Shown: positions 34,436 to 44,579 of the stretch, one piece after another
Position numbering within the stretch: position 1 is the first letter of the stretch
How the letters are laid out: every line of letters starts with the position of its first letter
NCBI GenBank assembly: GCA_039925965.1
Contig: JBDSXW010000127.1
Span: forward strand, 62,001-126,000
Reading direction: 5' to 3'
Origin: JAZKFT01 sp039925965
Lineage (GTDB): Bacteria; Bacteroidota; Bacteroidia; Chitinophagales; Chitinophagaceae
Length of the DNA: 64,000 nt
Made by a program: the position numbers and the translations under genes
Notes under the pieces: model-generated
Database searches by the model: none
The model's input: the letters and a program-made list of their open reading frames with translations, nothing else
Told to the model about the DNA's origin: nothing

Positions 34436-37400
34436 TTATTTCACCAGTAGTTCCTGCACATGGGCCAGCTTGCCGTTAAAATACAATTGAACATAGTATT
34501 TGCCTTTGGCAAACGAAGCCAGCGCTAATGTTTTGCTGATCACCGCTCCGGCGGCAAGGGTTTCAGAAATCCGTAGCAAGTCTTCGGATCCAGATTTATC
34601 GCTGACGATTATTAAAAACTCCCCGGTCTTTACTGCATTCAGGTGTACAGTTGCGATTTCACCAACGGGCGGGTCAATCGTGATAAAACCGTATTGGTAC
34701 AGGGTGCTGTCGTTGCCTCGGTCGGCCTGGCTCAAAAATACTGGAGGTATATCTGATGCTCGTATTGAAACTGGCCCGGGCACGGGGCTGCTTCCACAGG
34801 CTCCCAGCGTTGCATTAAATACATTGCCTTCGTATACGGTAAAGTCAGGGCCCATGTACACTTCACCACCAGCTCTGGCGTTAACGACAGTGGTATTGCC
34901 GCCTACTATCGTTGTATTGCCCGAGGCGCTGATAAAATTGGAGGCCTGATAGAATTTATTACCGGCAATAGTACTTGGCAGCGTAAGGTTTACATCGCAG
35001 GTAGTAAACAGGCTCGTTTCCCAAATACCATGGCCATAGGTGGAAGCCCTTATTCTTGAAGCACCTTGGTTAATGGCCAGATCTGTAATGGGCACCCTTG
35101 GCAGTTCGTTGTAATACGGTGTCCAGTCGCTGCTGGTGGCAGCCTGGTAATACACGCCCATATCTGTACCTATATAAGCATTATTGTTCTGATCCGCTAC
35201 TACACAATTCACCTTTACCTCTGCCGGTAAAGTGCCACTAATGCTAAACCAACTGGCGCCGGCATTTGTGCTATACATTACTTTTTGGCCTGCTGTGTAG
35301 CCTCCTAAAGTAGCATAAACAATGTCGCTGTTGCCACTACAGACATTGACGTCGGTTATCTGCCCATTATTTATAAATCCGGCATTAGCTGCGAGGTTAC
35401 CAGACCAGGTAGTGCCGCCGTTATCGGTGCGAAAGATAGACGCCGTGCCTGCTGCATATACCCGGTTTGAATTATTGGGGCAGGTACAAATACTTTGCTG
35501 TATATATTGCGGTAAGACCTGGGTCCATGTACTTCCGCCATTGGTAGATTTCTGAACGCCACATAAAGGTTGAACATTTCCGTTGTTATCAAGACGGCTA
35601 TTTGGACCTCCAGCCAGGTACACCGTATTATTGGTAACCGGGTCGGCTGCTATCGTTGGGAAAAATGCACAGTTTGCGGGCGTAGATACCGTGTTTTGGC
35701 TGGCACCATTAATATCGAATTTAGCAACCGATGAATTGACTGTACTGTATATGCTGGAAGCAGTAGAAGGACCAAAGGCGCAATCAAAACCGTCGGCTCC
35801 GGTGATATGCGTAAAGTCGCCACTATTGGATTTGTATTTTACACCATTATCCTGCGCACCTCCCAACACCCGGTTTACATCAAAAGGTGCCGCGGCCATA
35901 TGGTAAAAAGTGGTGGTATGAATGCCGTTGGTAATGTTCGTCCAGTTAACACCATCGTTGGTACTACGGTAGATGCCGCCGTCGGTACCTGCATATAGCC
36001 AGCCATTGAGTGGATTATAGGCTATTTCATGCACATCGGGATGGATGAATTTTGCGATGCCACTGTCTTCATTAAACACTGTTAGGTTTTGCAGGGCCGT
36101 GCCACCTGTAGTGCTACGCCAAATATTTTTACCTCCGGAAACTACTACTTCTGCATTCGATTTCGATACATCAATTGCAAGATCATAAGAAGATTGGTCG
36201 TTATCGTTAGGATACCTTGTGCCATTGGTAGCCCAACATAAAATATTGGGAGTACTGGCACGTAAATTAAAGCTGCCTGATATACCTCCGCTTGTCGAGC
36301 GGTAGATCCCCCCAAAAGTATTGGTACCCACAGCTCCAAATGCGCCGCATAATAGATACACATAATTTGGATTGGCAGGCGAGACACCAATCTCAATACG
36401 GGTTTTGCCAGGAAGAGACGTGCTTTCACTCAGAGGAAAACTGGCTCCGTAATTCTCTGATACATAAAACCGGTTGAAGTCTGATGCATATACACGTCCG
36501 GGTTGGGCTGGGTCAAATTCGACGTCGTAAACAGGGCTTGTGCCGTCGGTAAGACCCTGGCCTGATATGACCAGGGTCCAGGTGCTTCCGCTGTTAGTAG
36601 ACCGGTACAGGCCATTTCCTGTCGCGGCAAACAAAATATAATTGAGCGTAGGCATCATCACCAGCTTATAGCCATTGAAAATTTTACTTTGCGGGTTGCT
36701 GTTAAAGCTTGTTTTAAACCAGTTTCCACCTCCGTCATTGGTTACCCAAATACCAGCGGAATTTTGGCCAATAGCCCCGCCACCATTTCCATCCCCGGTA
36801 AGCACAAAAATATTGTCAGGATTAGATGGGTTTACTGCAATGCCAGATGCCGATTGTATGGGAAAATAAAAGTTCATGCTGGCCCAGGTGCTGCCGCCAT
36901 CGAGGGTACGCCACAGGCCTCCGTTATTGGTGCCGGCATAAATAATATTGGCATTGGTGGGGTGAAAAACAATTTTATCAACACGACAAAGCCCCCTGTA
37001 CAAACCGCCCTGAAACTGCAGGTTAAAAGGCCCGATGAAATTCCACACTGCATTGCTGCCACTTGTAAGGCTATTGGTGCCGGCAGGCTTAGTTTCGTCG
37101 CCATATTTGGCAACTACTTTTTGCCAGGCTGCATAGGTTTTGGCACTTATATCTTCGAGGTCGCCATTGGGTTGAAGCCTGGTTTTGTTGAAGTACTCCC
37201 ATCGTTTCCAATGCAGTAGTCCACTTTCAAACGCTTCTTCATTTGCTCCTTCAGGGCCTTTGTTTTTCAAACCATTTTTTCTTCCTTCTTTTTCCTTTTC
37301 AACTTCCTCATTTTTATAAAATCCTTCTACTTCTTTCATGATGAGCGCAAGATTTTTTTTGCCTGCGATCTTTCGTTGTAGTTCGGGTGGTGTGGGTTGT

Positions 37401-37465
37401 GCTGACGATGTATCCAACAAACAAAACAACAGCACCGCTATAAAAAATACCTGTTTCATACACAT
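34436..37465 (-). CDS. Secreted BNR/sortilin-like propeller protein with type IX-like tail
   Basis: 1009 residues; signal peptide ending near TSSAQ. The body repeats S-x-D-x-G-x-x-W Asp-box motifs (STNSGSTWT, SSDGGTTW-like NGGSTWTQV, TDNGGTTWSGN, STNAGASWFS), typical of BNR/VPS10 ten-bladed propellers. After about 850, Cys-containing segments precede a beta-rich end finishing SFAKGKYYVQLYFNGK and ELLVK, which resembles a type IX secretion C-terminal domain. Probably exported to the cell surface. Function unknown; glycan binding is common for such propellers. It lies 22 bases after the S74-like gene. The ATG at 37465 is used; 37459 (MKQVFF) is equally likely. Confidence 0.9.
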   Translation of the reverse strand: MCMKQVFFIAVLLFCLLDTSSAQPTPPELQRKIAGKKNLALIMKEVEGFYKNEEVEKEKEGRKNGLKNKGPEGANEEAFESGLLHWKRWEYFNKTRLQPNGDLEDISAKTYAAWQKVVAKYGDETKPAGTNSLTSGSNAVWNFIGPFNLQFQGGLYRGLCRVDKIVFHPTNANIIYAGTNNGGLWRTLDGGSTWASMNFYFPIQSASGIAVNPSNPDNIFVLTGDGNGGGAIGQNSAGIWVTNDGGGNWFKTSFNSNPQSKIFNGYKLVMMPTLNYILFAATGNGLYRSTNSGSTWTLVISGQGLTDGTSPVYDVEFDPAQPGRVYASDFNRFYVSENYGASFPLSESTSLPGKTRIEIGVSPANPNYVYLLCGAFGAVGTNTFGGIYRSTSGGISGSFNLRASTPNILCWATNGTRYPNDNDQSSYDLAIDVSKSNAEVVVSGGKNIWRSTTGGTALQNLTVFNEDSGIAKFIHPDVHEIAYNPLNGWLYAGTDGGIYRSTNDGVNWTNITNGIHTTTFYHMAAAPFDVNRVLGGAQDNGVKYKSNSGDFTHITGADGFDCAFGPSTASSIYSTVNSSVAKFDINGASQNTVSTPANCAFFPTIAADPVTNNTVYLAGGPNSRLDNNGNVQPLCGVQKSTNGGSTWTQVLPQYIQQSICTCPNNSNRVYAAGTASIFRTDNGGTTWSGNLAANAGFINNGQITDVNVCSGNSDIVYATLGGYTAGQKVMYSTNAGASWFSISGTLPAEVKVNCVVADQNNNAYIGTDMGVYYQAATSSDWTPYYNELPRVPITDLAINQGASRIRASTYGHGIWETSLFTTCDVNLTLPSTIAGNKFYQASNFISASGNTTIVGGNTTVVNARAGGEVYMGPDFTVYEGNVFNATLGACGSSPVPGPVSIRASDIPPVFLSQADRGNDSTLYQYGFITIDPPVGEIATVHLNAVKTGEFLIIVSDKSGSEDLLRISETLAAGAVISKTLALASFAKGKYYVQLYFNGKLAHVQELLVK

Positions 37466-37487
37466 GGTTTTTTAGTGATGGTTGTGA

Positions 37488-38843
37488 TTAATGGTTTGAT
37501 TTTTCTACAGCTTCCAGGCGTTGTTTCAAAACCTCAATAGTTTTGTTAGCTTCAATCATATAAAGCGTCAGTTCTTCTATTTTGGCCATCATTTTGGTTT
37601 GCATTTCGCTTACGCCCACGCCTTCTTTCTTTAGTTTTGTTGCCGGTGCAATGCCTGGTAAGTGTTGGTTGGTTTTTATAAACGACTCCACTTTGGCCAG
37701 GGGCATCAACGCATAGTCTTTTGCAAATACATAATCTGCCCAGCCAGTGTTGATCCGAAGTTCCTTAGCACGGATAGTGCCGTTTACCGACAGCTTATAA
37801 GTGGGGTTATCTGTTCCGATTCCAACATTGCCGGTAGCTTCTGCTATCAGAATACAGGAATTACCACCGCTGAAAATACGCATGTTGGTCGGGGAGAACG
37901 TTCCAATACCTGCCGATGTACCGCCCATTCTTGTTGCTAAAATATTCCCCCCTTCACCCAGGTGAGAGATACCATAACTATTGTTCAGTGTCACTACGGA
38001 AAATTTTCCAAAAGAGCCGGAACTATTAGGACCTACCACCACATCGCCGGTAGGGTAAATTTGCACCCTGCCCAAAGCGCCTGCAGTTAACCGGAATGCA
38101 TGTTCGGTAGTAGTGCCGAGCGCCGCTGAAACACCGCCGATACCTTCGCCTACAACGATGGAATCGGTTCCATTGCGGCCCACATGGTACCAGCCTGAGG
38201 TATTGTAGGGCGTTTCCATCATCAGTTTGGAGTAGGGAGATTGGGTGCCAATGCCGACATTGCCCGAGGGCTGGATCGTCATCACTGGAACGTTCCCCAG
38301 GTAGAATTCCATTTTTCCATCTGTATTAGTTGCCGGCGTACCCAGGTAGAGGTCATTATTATAGTTTTGAACAAATGCCTTCAACGTGGTATTGTTGTTA
38401 TCGTAAAATGATAGAAATGGCGTCGTGCCTTCAATGCGCAACGCTTCCAATTCATTTTTTATATGTAAGGGTGCCAAAGGACTAGCAGTGCCAATGCCCA
38501 CATTGCCAGCGTTGCTGTTAGAGATATCGGCACCGTTGCCAATCCAGTAGCCACCAAGGCCGCCACCACCCAGTTCTATCCAGCCGGCGCCATTAAAAAA
38601 CCAAAAAGTGAGGCTATCTGTATCAAATACCAGCAAGCCGGTAGCGGCAAGTACAATGGCCTGTCGTTCAGCAGTGGTCATTCGTGGTGTGAGCAAACCT
38701 TTGGTGTTGCTTTTTACATCGAGCATGGAACTGGCATCAGCAGGTGTAGCGTCGTCGTTAATGGCCACTCCCGACACGACTTGCGCGTGGCCGAAAACAG
38801 TAAGTAATACGAATGCCGCTGTAGTAATTAAGTGTGTTTTCAT
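37488..38843 (-). CDS. Secreted tail-fibre/peptidase S74-like protein
   Basis: 451 residues with a signal peptide (VLLTVFGHAQ). It begins with VSGVAINDDATPADASSMLD and KGLLTPRMTTAERQAI, the standard head of Bacteroidota tail-fibre-like proteins, and carries NVGIGTASPLAPLHI, NVGIGTQSPYSKLM and NVGIGTDNPTYKLSVNG beta repeats. The end (VESFIKTNQHLPGIAPATKL, then SEMQTKMMAKIEELTLYMIE coiled coil) is the usual trimerising tail in place of the S74 autoprotease. Probably forms trimeric surface fibres. It heads a likely two-gene unit with the BNR protein. Confidence 0.9.
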   Translation of the reverse strand: MKTHLITTAAFVLLTVFGHAQVVSGVAINDDATPADASSMLDVKSNTKGLLTPRMTTAERQAIVLAATGLLVFDTDSLTFWFFNGAGWIELGGGGLGGYWIGNGADISNSNAGNVGIGTASPLAPLHIKNELEALRIEGTTPFLSFYDNNNTTLKAFVQNYNNDLYLGTPATNTDGKMEFYLGNVPVMTIQPSGNVGIGTQSPYSKLMMETPYNTSGWYHVGRNGTDSIVVGEGIGGVSAALGTTTEHAFRLTAGALGRVQIYPTGDVVVGPNSSGSFGKFSVVTLNNSYGISHLGEGGNILATRMGGTSAGIGTFSPTNMRIFSGGNSCILIAEATGNVGIGTDNPTYKLSVNGTIRAKELRINTGWADYVFAKDYALMPLAKVESFIKTNQHLPGIAPATKLKKEGVGVSEMQTKMMAKIEELTLYMIEANKTIEVLKQRLEAVEKSNH

Positions 38844-38936
38844 GTTGATTGGTTATTTGATGTAAAGTATCACAGCAAATATGGCAATCGTAGCGGCTTC
38901 TATTGAACGGGCGGCTTTTATGAATAGGTGGGAATC

Positions 38937-39095
38937 TTAATCAAACGGTAATTGGTAAGTAAGTGAGTAAGTCAATGGGTAAAAATAAATGGAGGCATTA
39001 GCTTTGTAAGGTAAAGTATAATTTAGATGGTATTCATTGACTCATTATTTAGTGATATCAAATAATCAATAATCGAAAATCAAAAATTAGTAATC
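38937..39095. repeat. AAGTAAGTGAG and AATCAATAATCGA repeats before/after regulator 2
   Basis: Short units of GGTAAGTAAGTGAGTAAGTC near 38955, and AATCAATAATCGAAAATC at 39060-39095 reaching the TGA stop of the second LytTR regulator (CATTGATTACTAATT read leftward). Confidence 0.75.
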
Positions 39096-39837
39096 AATGC
39101 CCGATAGCCTTTAAAAATTCCTCCTTTTTTCTCCGCGATACATCCACATAGACGCCATTTTGTAATTCTATCTGGCCGCCATCGCCTTTTATATAGCGTT
39201 TGATGTAGTTCAGGTTGATGATGGAAGAGTGATGTGGCCTGAAGAAGATATCCTGCGACAATAGTTCCTCAAACTGTTTAAGTGTTTTGGATGCCAGCAG
39301 TTTTGTTTTATTGCTGAAGTGGATATTGGTATAGTTGCTGTTGGCTTCTAAAAAGACGATGTCGTTGATGTCGTAAAAATGAAGGCCTTCCAATGTTGGG
39401 ATGGCCAGTTTATTCAATAATTTTTTTGGATGGCTGATGTTCTGTTGTAAAAGTTCTAATTGTGTTTTGGTTTGATTTGGGGGGTTAAGGGTAATTTTCT
39501 CAACGGCCTGTTTCAGCTCTTCAATGTCGATTGGTTTTAAGAGGTAGTCGAATGCGGCATATTTAATGGCCTTGATGGCGTACTGGTCGTAGGCAGTTGT
39601 AAAAATGAGTTGGAAGTTTTTATTGGCCAGGTTGCTGAGCATTTCAAAACCATTCATGCCTGACATTTCTATATCCAGAAAAACAATTTTCGGCTGGTGC
39701 TTTTCTATGCTAATAATTCCTTCTTTCCCATTAGCAGCTTCTGCCACTACATGTACTTCGGGACAGTAGGTTTTTAGCTTCTCTTTTAATGACAGCCTGC
39801 CTTTCGCCTCATCATCAATTATTATGGCTGTATGCAT
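39094..39837 (-). CDS. LytTR family response regulator, second pair
   Basis: 247 residues. Receiver with IIIDDE and Asp55 in IVFLDIEMSGMNGFEML; LytTR domain from about 145, ending SRRKKEEFLKAIGH. It differs from the 30178 regulator throughout but shares length and domain borders, so the two arose by duplication. It overlaps the stop of its sensor by one base (TAATG), giving translational coupling. No promoter of its own is expected. Confidence 0.95.
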   Translation of the reverse strand: MHTAIIIDDEAKGRLSLKEKLKTYCPEVHVVAEAANGKEGIISIEKHQPKIVFLDIEMSGMNGFEMLSNLANKNFQLIFTTAYDQYAIKAIKYAAFDYLLKPIDIEELKQAVEKITLNPPNQTKTQLELLQQNISHPKKLLNKLAIPTLEGLHFYDINDIVFLEANSNYTNIHFSNKTKLLASKTLKQFEELLSQDIFFRPHHSSIINLNYIKRYIKGDGGQIELQNGVYVDVSRRKKEEFLKAIGH

Positions 39838-41837
39838 TAGATTAGTTTTAAGTGGATGGTTACCTCTGTGCCCCCTGCAACCTCGTCATTATATAAATCG
39901 GTCACTATTACGGAAGCGGTATCTTCTTTGTTAAACAGCTTAACCCTGTCGTAACCCATCTGGATGCCATACGACTTTTCTTTAGCCGAACTTATGTTTT
40001 TAGCAGCCATTCGGCCAATGCCATTATCGGTAATGGTGTATACAATATAGTCATTGGTTTTTGAAACAGCTATTTTCAAAAGCCCTTCGTTGCCCTCCCT
40101 GTTTCGCAATCCATGTATGATGGCATTTTCTACAAATGGCTGAATAATGAGCGGCGGCACTTTACAATCGCTGTTCATCAGTTCCTCATCGATGTTCAAT
40201 TGGGTCGAAAACTTATTTTCACTTCTTAATTCTTCCAGTTCTATATACAATCTTAATGCATCTATATCTTTTGAAAAAGTCACCACATTTTCCTTGCTGC
40301 TATCAAGCACATTGCGGATCAGTTTGGCAAACTTATTAAGGTATAATGTTGCGTTGTATTTATCACTGGTTTGTATAAAAGAGTCAATGCTGTTGATGCA
40401 GTTGAAAATAAAATGCGGGTTGAGTTGCGCCTTTAAGCTTTGTAGCTCCAGATTCGTTTTTTCCTTTGTAAAAGTTTCAGCGGCTAGCTTGTTTAATTTT
40501 CTTTGGTTTTGAAAATTGCGGAATACAAAAAAGAATAGCATTGCGAATAGGGTAAGCCCGATCCAGTAAAAGTGCAGTTGTTTTTTTTGCGAAGTAAGAT
40601 TTGTTTCCGTTAAGATTTGTTTTTGTTGTAACGAGTCTTCTTTTTTATTGAAGGCTGAGAGGATTTTATAATTGTCAATTTTCTTTGAATTCGAATTAGC
40701 CTCTATGGTATCTTTATAATTTTGAAATAATTTATAGTCTAAATAGGCGAGTTTAAAATTCCCTTCTGCACTGTCAAGTCTTGATATACTGTAGTAAGTA
40801 ATTTTATATAGATATTGATCATTTCCTTTTTTTGCAATAAGCAATGCCTTATCTAAATAATTTTTTGAAAGATAATATTGCCCAAAGTAAATATAAATAT
40901 CCCCAAGTTCCTGATACGCTGAAGCAATCCCGCCATAATCCGTAAGTGCATTGCTAATTTCAAGAGCTTTTTTCAAGTACAGTATGTATTTTCTAAACAT
41001 TGATGCTGCATATTGCTTATTGCCCGTTAAAAGTGCACTATCCCCTCGTCCTTTGTACACTAACCCAATATGAAATGTGGACCCTTTTAACCACGATTTG
41101 TCATCTATTTCCCGCCAAATATTTGATGCGGCTTCGAAAAATTGGAGCGCTTTTGAATAGTCCTTCTTCAAAAGATAAACCCTACCAAGAAAATGGTAAC
41201 AGTATCCGATGTCATATTGCGTTTTTTCAGAACTTTCTCCAAATAGTTTTAAAGCCTTTAAATAATAACCTTCGACTTCTGCATTATACTTTAGCGCATC
41301 CTGCATCTTATATATGTTCGCAATTAACAAATAAGTTTTGCCAATTTTATATTTTCGCCCACTTTCTTCATATAATTTTAGGGAGATAATACTGTTTTCA
41401 AGTAAATCCTGAAAATTTCCGTAAGAGTTTTGGTTACTGGCAATTTCAAAATAAGCATCTGCAATTTTTTCTTTATTACCCTCTTTTTTTAATAGTTCAA
41501 CAGCCAGGGAAAAGTGATATCTCGATTCCGCAATATTCCTTTGACTTGCATTAACATTGGCGAGGCACATATGTGCATCAATTTCCTTACTTTCGAAATT
41601 CAATTTCTGAGCAAGTATTAATGAGGCATTTGTATTTTCTAAAGTATTCCCGGCATCGTTAATATTCCAATACTCTTCGCCAAGGTGATAAAGAATATTT
41701 ACCTTATTTGTATCCTCGTTTGCGGTAGCCAGGAGAAGTTTTAGACTATCGATTTTCCTGTTTTGGGCAAAATCATTTTCCGCGATTGTTACAACAAGCA
41801 GTATAAAAACCAGTACTTTGAATTTTGCAATTTTCAT
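39837..41837 (-). CDS. LytS-type sensor kinase with TPR sensor domain
   Basis: 666 residues from the ATG at 41837, which gives a proper signal peptide (VLVFILLVVTIAENDFAQ); a GTG at 41912 would add 25 residues before it. The periplasmic part, about 25-410, is made of tetratricopeptide repeats (ALQFFEAASNIWREIDD, ELGDIYIYFGQYYLSKNYLD). A single transmembrane helix (YWIGLTLFAMLFFFVF) is followed by a coiled linker, His_kinase with the active His in NPHFIFNCINSIDSF, and the ATPase domain (IIQPFVENAIIHGL). Its periplasmic sensor is unrelated to that of the 31211 kinase although the output halves are similar. Partner regulator: 39094. Confidence 0.94.
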   Translation of the reverse strand: MKIAKFKVLVFILLVVTIAENDFAQNRKIDSLKLLLATANEDTNKVNILYHLGEEYWNINDAGNTLENTNASLILAQKLNFESKEIDAHMCLANVNASQRNIAESRYHFSLAVELLKKEGNKEKIADAYFEIASNQNSYGNFQDLLENSIISLKLYEESGRKYKIGKTYLLIANIYKMQDALKYNAEVEGYYLKALKLFGESSEKTQYDIGYCYHFLGRVYLLKKDYSKALQFFEAASNIWREIDDKSWLKGSTFHIGLVYKGRGDSALLTGNKQYAASMFRKYILYLKKALEISNALTDYGGIASAYQELGDIYIYFGQYYLSKNYLDKALLIAKKGNDQYLYKITYYSISRLDSAEGNFKLAYLDYKLFQNYKDTIEANSNSKKIDNYKILSAFNKKEDSLQQKQILTETNLTSQKKQLHFYWIGLTLFAMLFFFVFRNFQNQRKLNKLAAETFTKEKTNLELQSLKAQLNPHFIFNCINSIDSFIQTSDKYNATLYLNKFAKLIRNVLDSSKENVVTFSKDIDALRLYIELEELRSENKFSTQLNIDEELMNSDCKVPPLIIQPFVENAIIHGLRNREGNEGLLKIAVSKTNDYIVYTITDNGIGRMAAKNISSAKEKSYGIQMGYDRVKLFNKEDTASVIVTDLYNDEVAGGTEVTIHLKLI

Positions 41838-42185
41838 AATAGCAATAAAGTAGTAATTTAAGCTGTTTGTTATCAAATAACGCTTTTCCCAACTTTTTTT
41901 CTGTTGTATCACCCGCCAGTGCCCCCATTATCATAAGATCGCAGCAAAACTGATCGGCTGATTCTTTGGCTATATCATTATTAGGTGCCGTCACTTTAAA
42001 AGTGGTTTCGCCGGTAGAAGTAAATTCCTGGTTGGGATAAAAATTAAATAAAGTTCTGCTTTTGGTTGATCCAATGATCATTACAACTTCGGGGTCATTG
42101 CCCTACCAACCAAATAAGGAACTACATATTGGTTAAACTTTTATGGTACTTCGAGTATATAAACAGGGCTATTAGTTTCAATTAC

Positions 42186-44327
42186 TCAATTGTAGTACCC
42201 ACAATACTTTAATATAAAGGCCCATTCTCCTGCTGCTTTTTTCATTGCGGCAAATTTATCTTCGCTATCGCCGTGGCCACCGTTGTAATCAACCTGTAGC
42301 AAAATGGGCTTCTCATCCGCGTTATAAGCCGTAGCTTTTTGCATCGCAGCGGCAAACTTGGCAGGTTGCCAGCTAATAACCCGTGGGTCGTTCCAGCCTG
42401 TGGTAATTAGCATGGCTGGATATTTGACACCTTGCTCTACATGAAGGGTAGCATCCATTTCCAACAATGAAAAGAATTCATTGATGTTCTTTACAGTTCC
42501 AAATTCGGCCGTATTCACGGGTCCGTTGGGAGCCTGTTCCATCCTTACCATACTAAGGCAGCCCACTTGCGGCACGGCACAAGCCCATAAGTCGGGTCGC
42601 TCTGTTACTGCCCTCCCAATTAGAATGCCTCCCGCGCTACCGCCTTCGCAGGCCAGATGTTTTGGTGAGGTATAGCCTTTGTTTATAAGCCATTCGGCGG
42701 TACTATTAAGGTCTTTCCAGGTGTTCGGTTTGCTTTGTTTATAGCCGCTCTGGTGCCAGCTTTCGCCTTTTTCCCCGCCACCTCTTACGTGTGGTACGGC
42801 TATAACAATGCCCTTATGAGCCATTAATAAATATAGGGGGTTAAATTGTGCGTTACTGCTAGTTCCATAAGCACCGTAACTGGTTATGTAAGCCACATTT
42901 GCACTATTTAATGTTAACGTTTTTTTAAACATCAGCGACACAGGAATCATTACCCCATCGTGGCCGGGTATCTCTATTTCGTCCACCTTTATTTCATCGG
43001 TAAAAGGATAATGCGTTCGGCTTCTAAATGCGAATATTTTTTCTTTTGAAAATGGGTTGCCGATGTTGCTATACGTGTAGCTCATATTGTTTACCCAGCC
43101 GGTCCTTGCAATGTGTACATTGTCATTGCCCTTATTAAAAGGAGTTATGTACATTAAGTTTGTTGTTTCTTGAAAAGGAATTTTTGAGAACTTGTTTGTT
43201 CGCATGTCAATGGTAAAGTGGCTAAGTAACACGCCATTTTTGGAGTAGGGTATAATCAGATAATTTTTTGATTGCGAAAAGCTGCCAGTGGCTTCTATTG
43301 GTATGCTTTTTTCGGCGGCTATTAAGGTTGCTTTCGCCAGGTTTGCAACGGCCATATCTATCACCAATAATTTGCCATTGCGTGCATTTTTTTTGCTTAC
43401 AAGAAACAGTTTGTTATTGCTTGCATTTACGGTGGCCACTTCATCTGCTGTGCTTATTATTTTCTTCCATGCCGCCCCACTATTTATTTTTCGGTAATAC
43501 ATTTCGACATACGGTGACACATCGTAAGAGAATACAGCTTCGTAATCGCAATCTATATTGAGCCAGGCGGGCGATAGTTGCCGGCTATTTTCCAGGTCGT
43601 ATAGTTCAGGGTTTTTTTGAAAGGAAAGATGCACCTTGTCCATCGTGGTATCAGTGCCAAGGTGGTGAATTTTAAATACTCTTTCTTTGTCTTGCACCAT
43701 TTCGTGCACATCCCAGGTGGACTGCTGCAAATAATATACATTGCCGCTTCCGGGGGAAAAACCTGCCATTACGCCCGGCAGGCTATCGGGTAAAAATTTA
43801 CCTTGGGCAATGTTATAAAATTTAACCACGTTTATCTCTTTGCCGCCCTCGGCCGCCGTAATGGCCAAATATTGTTGGTAAGGGTCTATTTCAAAATCAT
43901 TAATGGTGTAATTGTTACCCCAAAGGCTATTATCGGCCACCAATATTTCCTTGCCCATATCGCCGTTACGTTTATAAAGCCTGGCTTTGGCGTCGCCGAC
44001 TTTTATATTGAAATAAAATAGGGTATTACCCACCTGCCGAACTTTGCCAATTTTATCAGGCTCAATAGAATCTAAGCTTAGTAAATCGCTATATAACTCT
44101 TTGGTCATAGGGAGCTTGTCCATTATTTCACTGCTAAAATTGTTTTCGGCTTTATACCAATTTTTGGTTTCATCGCTTTGTAAATTTTCCAGCCAGCGGT
44201 AGGGGTCTTTGATGGTAACACCATGCCAGGTGTCGCTGCTGTCAACGGTTTTGGAATTCGGGTATTTTTGGGACAAGCCCGATAGGCTTAAAAAAATACC
44301 AAATACCATAAGGGCTTTTGTTTTCAT
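42186..44327 (-). CDS. Prolyl oligopeptidase family serine peptidase (S9A)
   Basis: 713 residues with a signal peptide (LMVFGIFLSLSGLSQK), so probably periplasmic. The N-terminal pattern TWHGVTIKDPYRWLENLQSDE and a seven-bladed propeller lead to the alpha/beta-hydrolase domain. Catalytic residues: Ser near 560 in CEGGSAGG, Asp near 647 in GWNDPRV and His near 684 in GGHGDSED. It cleaves short peptides after proline. Normal length for the family. Transcribed alone; the neighbours are unrelated. Confidence 0.94.
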   Translation of the reverse strand: MKTKALMVFGIFLSLSGLSQKYPNSKTVDSSDTWHGVTIKDPYRWLENLQSDETKNWYKAENNFSSEIMDKLPMTKELYSDLLSLDSIEPDKIGKVRQVGNTLFYFNIKVGDAKARLYKRNGDMGKEILVADNSLWGNNYTINDFEIDPYQQYLAITAAEGGKEINVVKFYNIAQGKFLPDSLPGVMAGFSPGSGNVYYLQQSTWDVHEMVQDKERVFKIHHLGTDTTMDKVHLSFQKNPELYDLENSRQLSPAWLNIDCDYEAVFSYDVSPYVEMYYRKINSGAAWKKIISTADEVATVNASNNKLFLVSKKNARNGKLLVIDMAVANLAKATLIAAEKSIPIEATGSFSQSKNYLIIPYSKNGVLLSHFTIDMRTNKFSKIPFQETTNLMYITPFNKGNDNVHIARTGWVNNMSYTYSNIGNPFSKEKIFAFRSRTHYPFTDEIKVDEIEIPGHDGVMIPVSLMFKKTLTLNSANVAYITSYGAYGTSSNAQFNPLYLLMAHKGIVIAVPHVRGGGEKGESWHQSGYKQSKPNTWKDLNSTAEWLINKGYTSPKHLACEGGSAGGILIGRAVTERPDLWACAVPQVGCLSMVRMEQAPNGPVNTAEFGTVKNINEFFSLLEMDATLHVEQGVKYPAMLITTGWNDPRVISWQPAKFAAAMQKATAYNADEKPILLQVDYNGGHGDSEDKFAAMKKAAGEWAFILKYCGYYN

Positions 44328-44579
44328 GATATGGGTGTGTTTAAGTTGGTTAAAATGGTTAATTTCTTCTTACAAAATCCACTCAACACAAGCGGGGAAG
44401 TAACTGCCACTGTTTAGCTGCCAAATTTGTGAAACGACAGAACAGATTCATTGTCTACGACCTAACGTTTCACTTTTTACAAAAACCGCTGCATTCAGAA
44501 CCGCCAGATACAGCGGAGAGGCTGATGATATATAGGGTTTGGCAATTTTGATTCTGAGGGATAGTAGTACATCAGTGTC

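Noticed and set aside
41925..42081. Short minus-strand frame (MIIGSTKSRTLFNFY...) upstream of the TPR sensor
   Set aside because: It runs out of frame into the sensor gene, has no ribosome site and matches no family I know. It may be a remnant, but there is too little to annotate.
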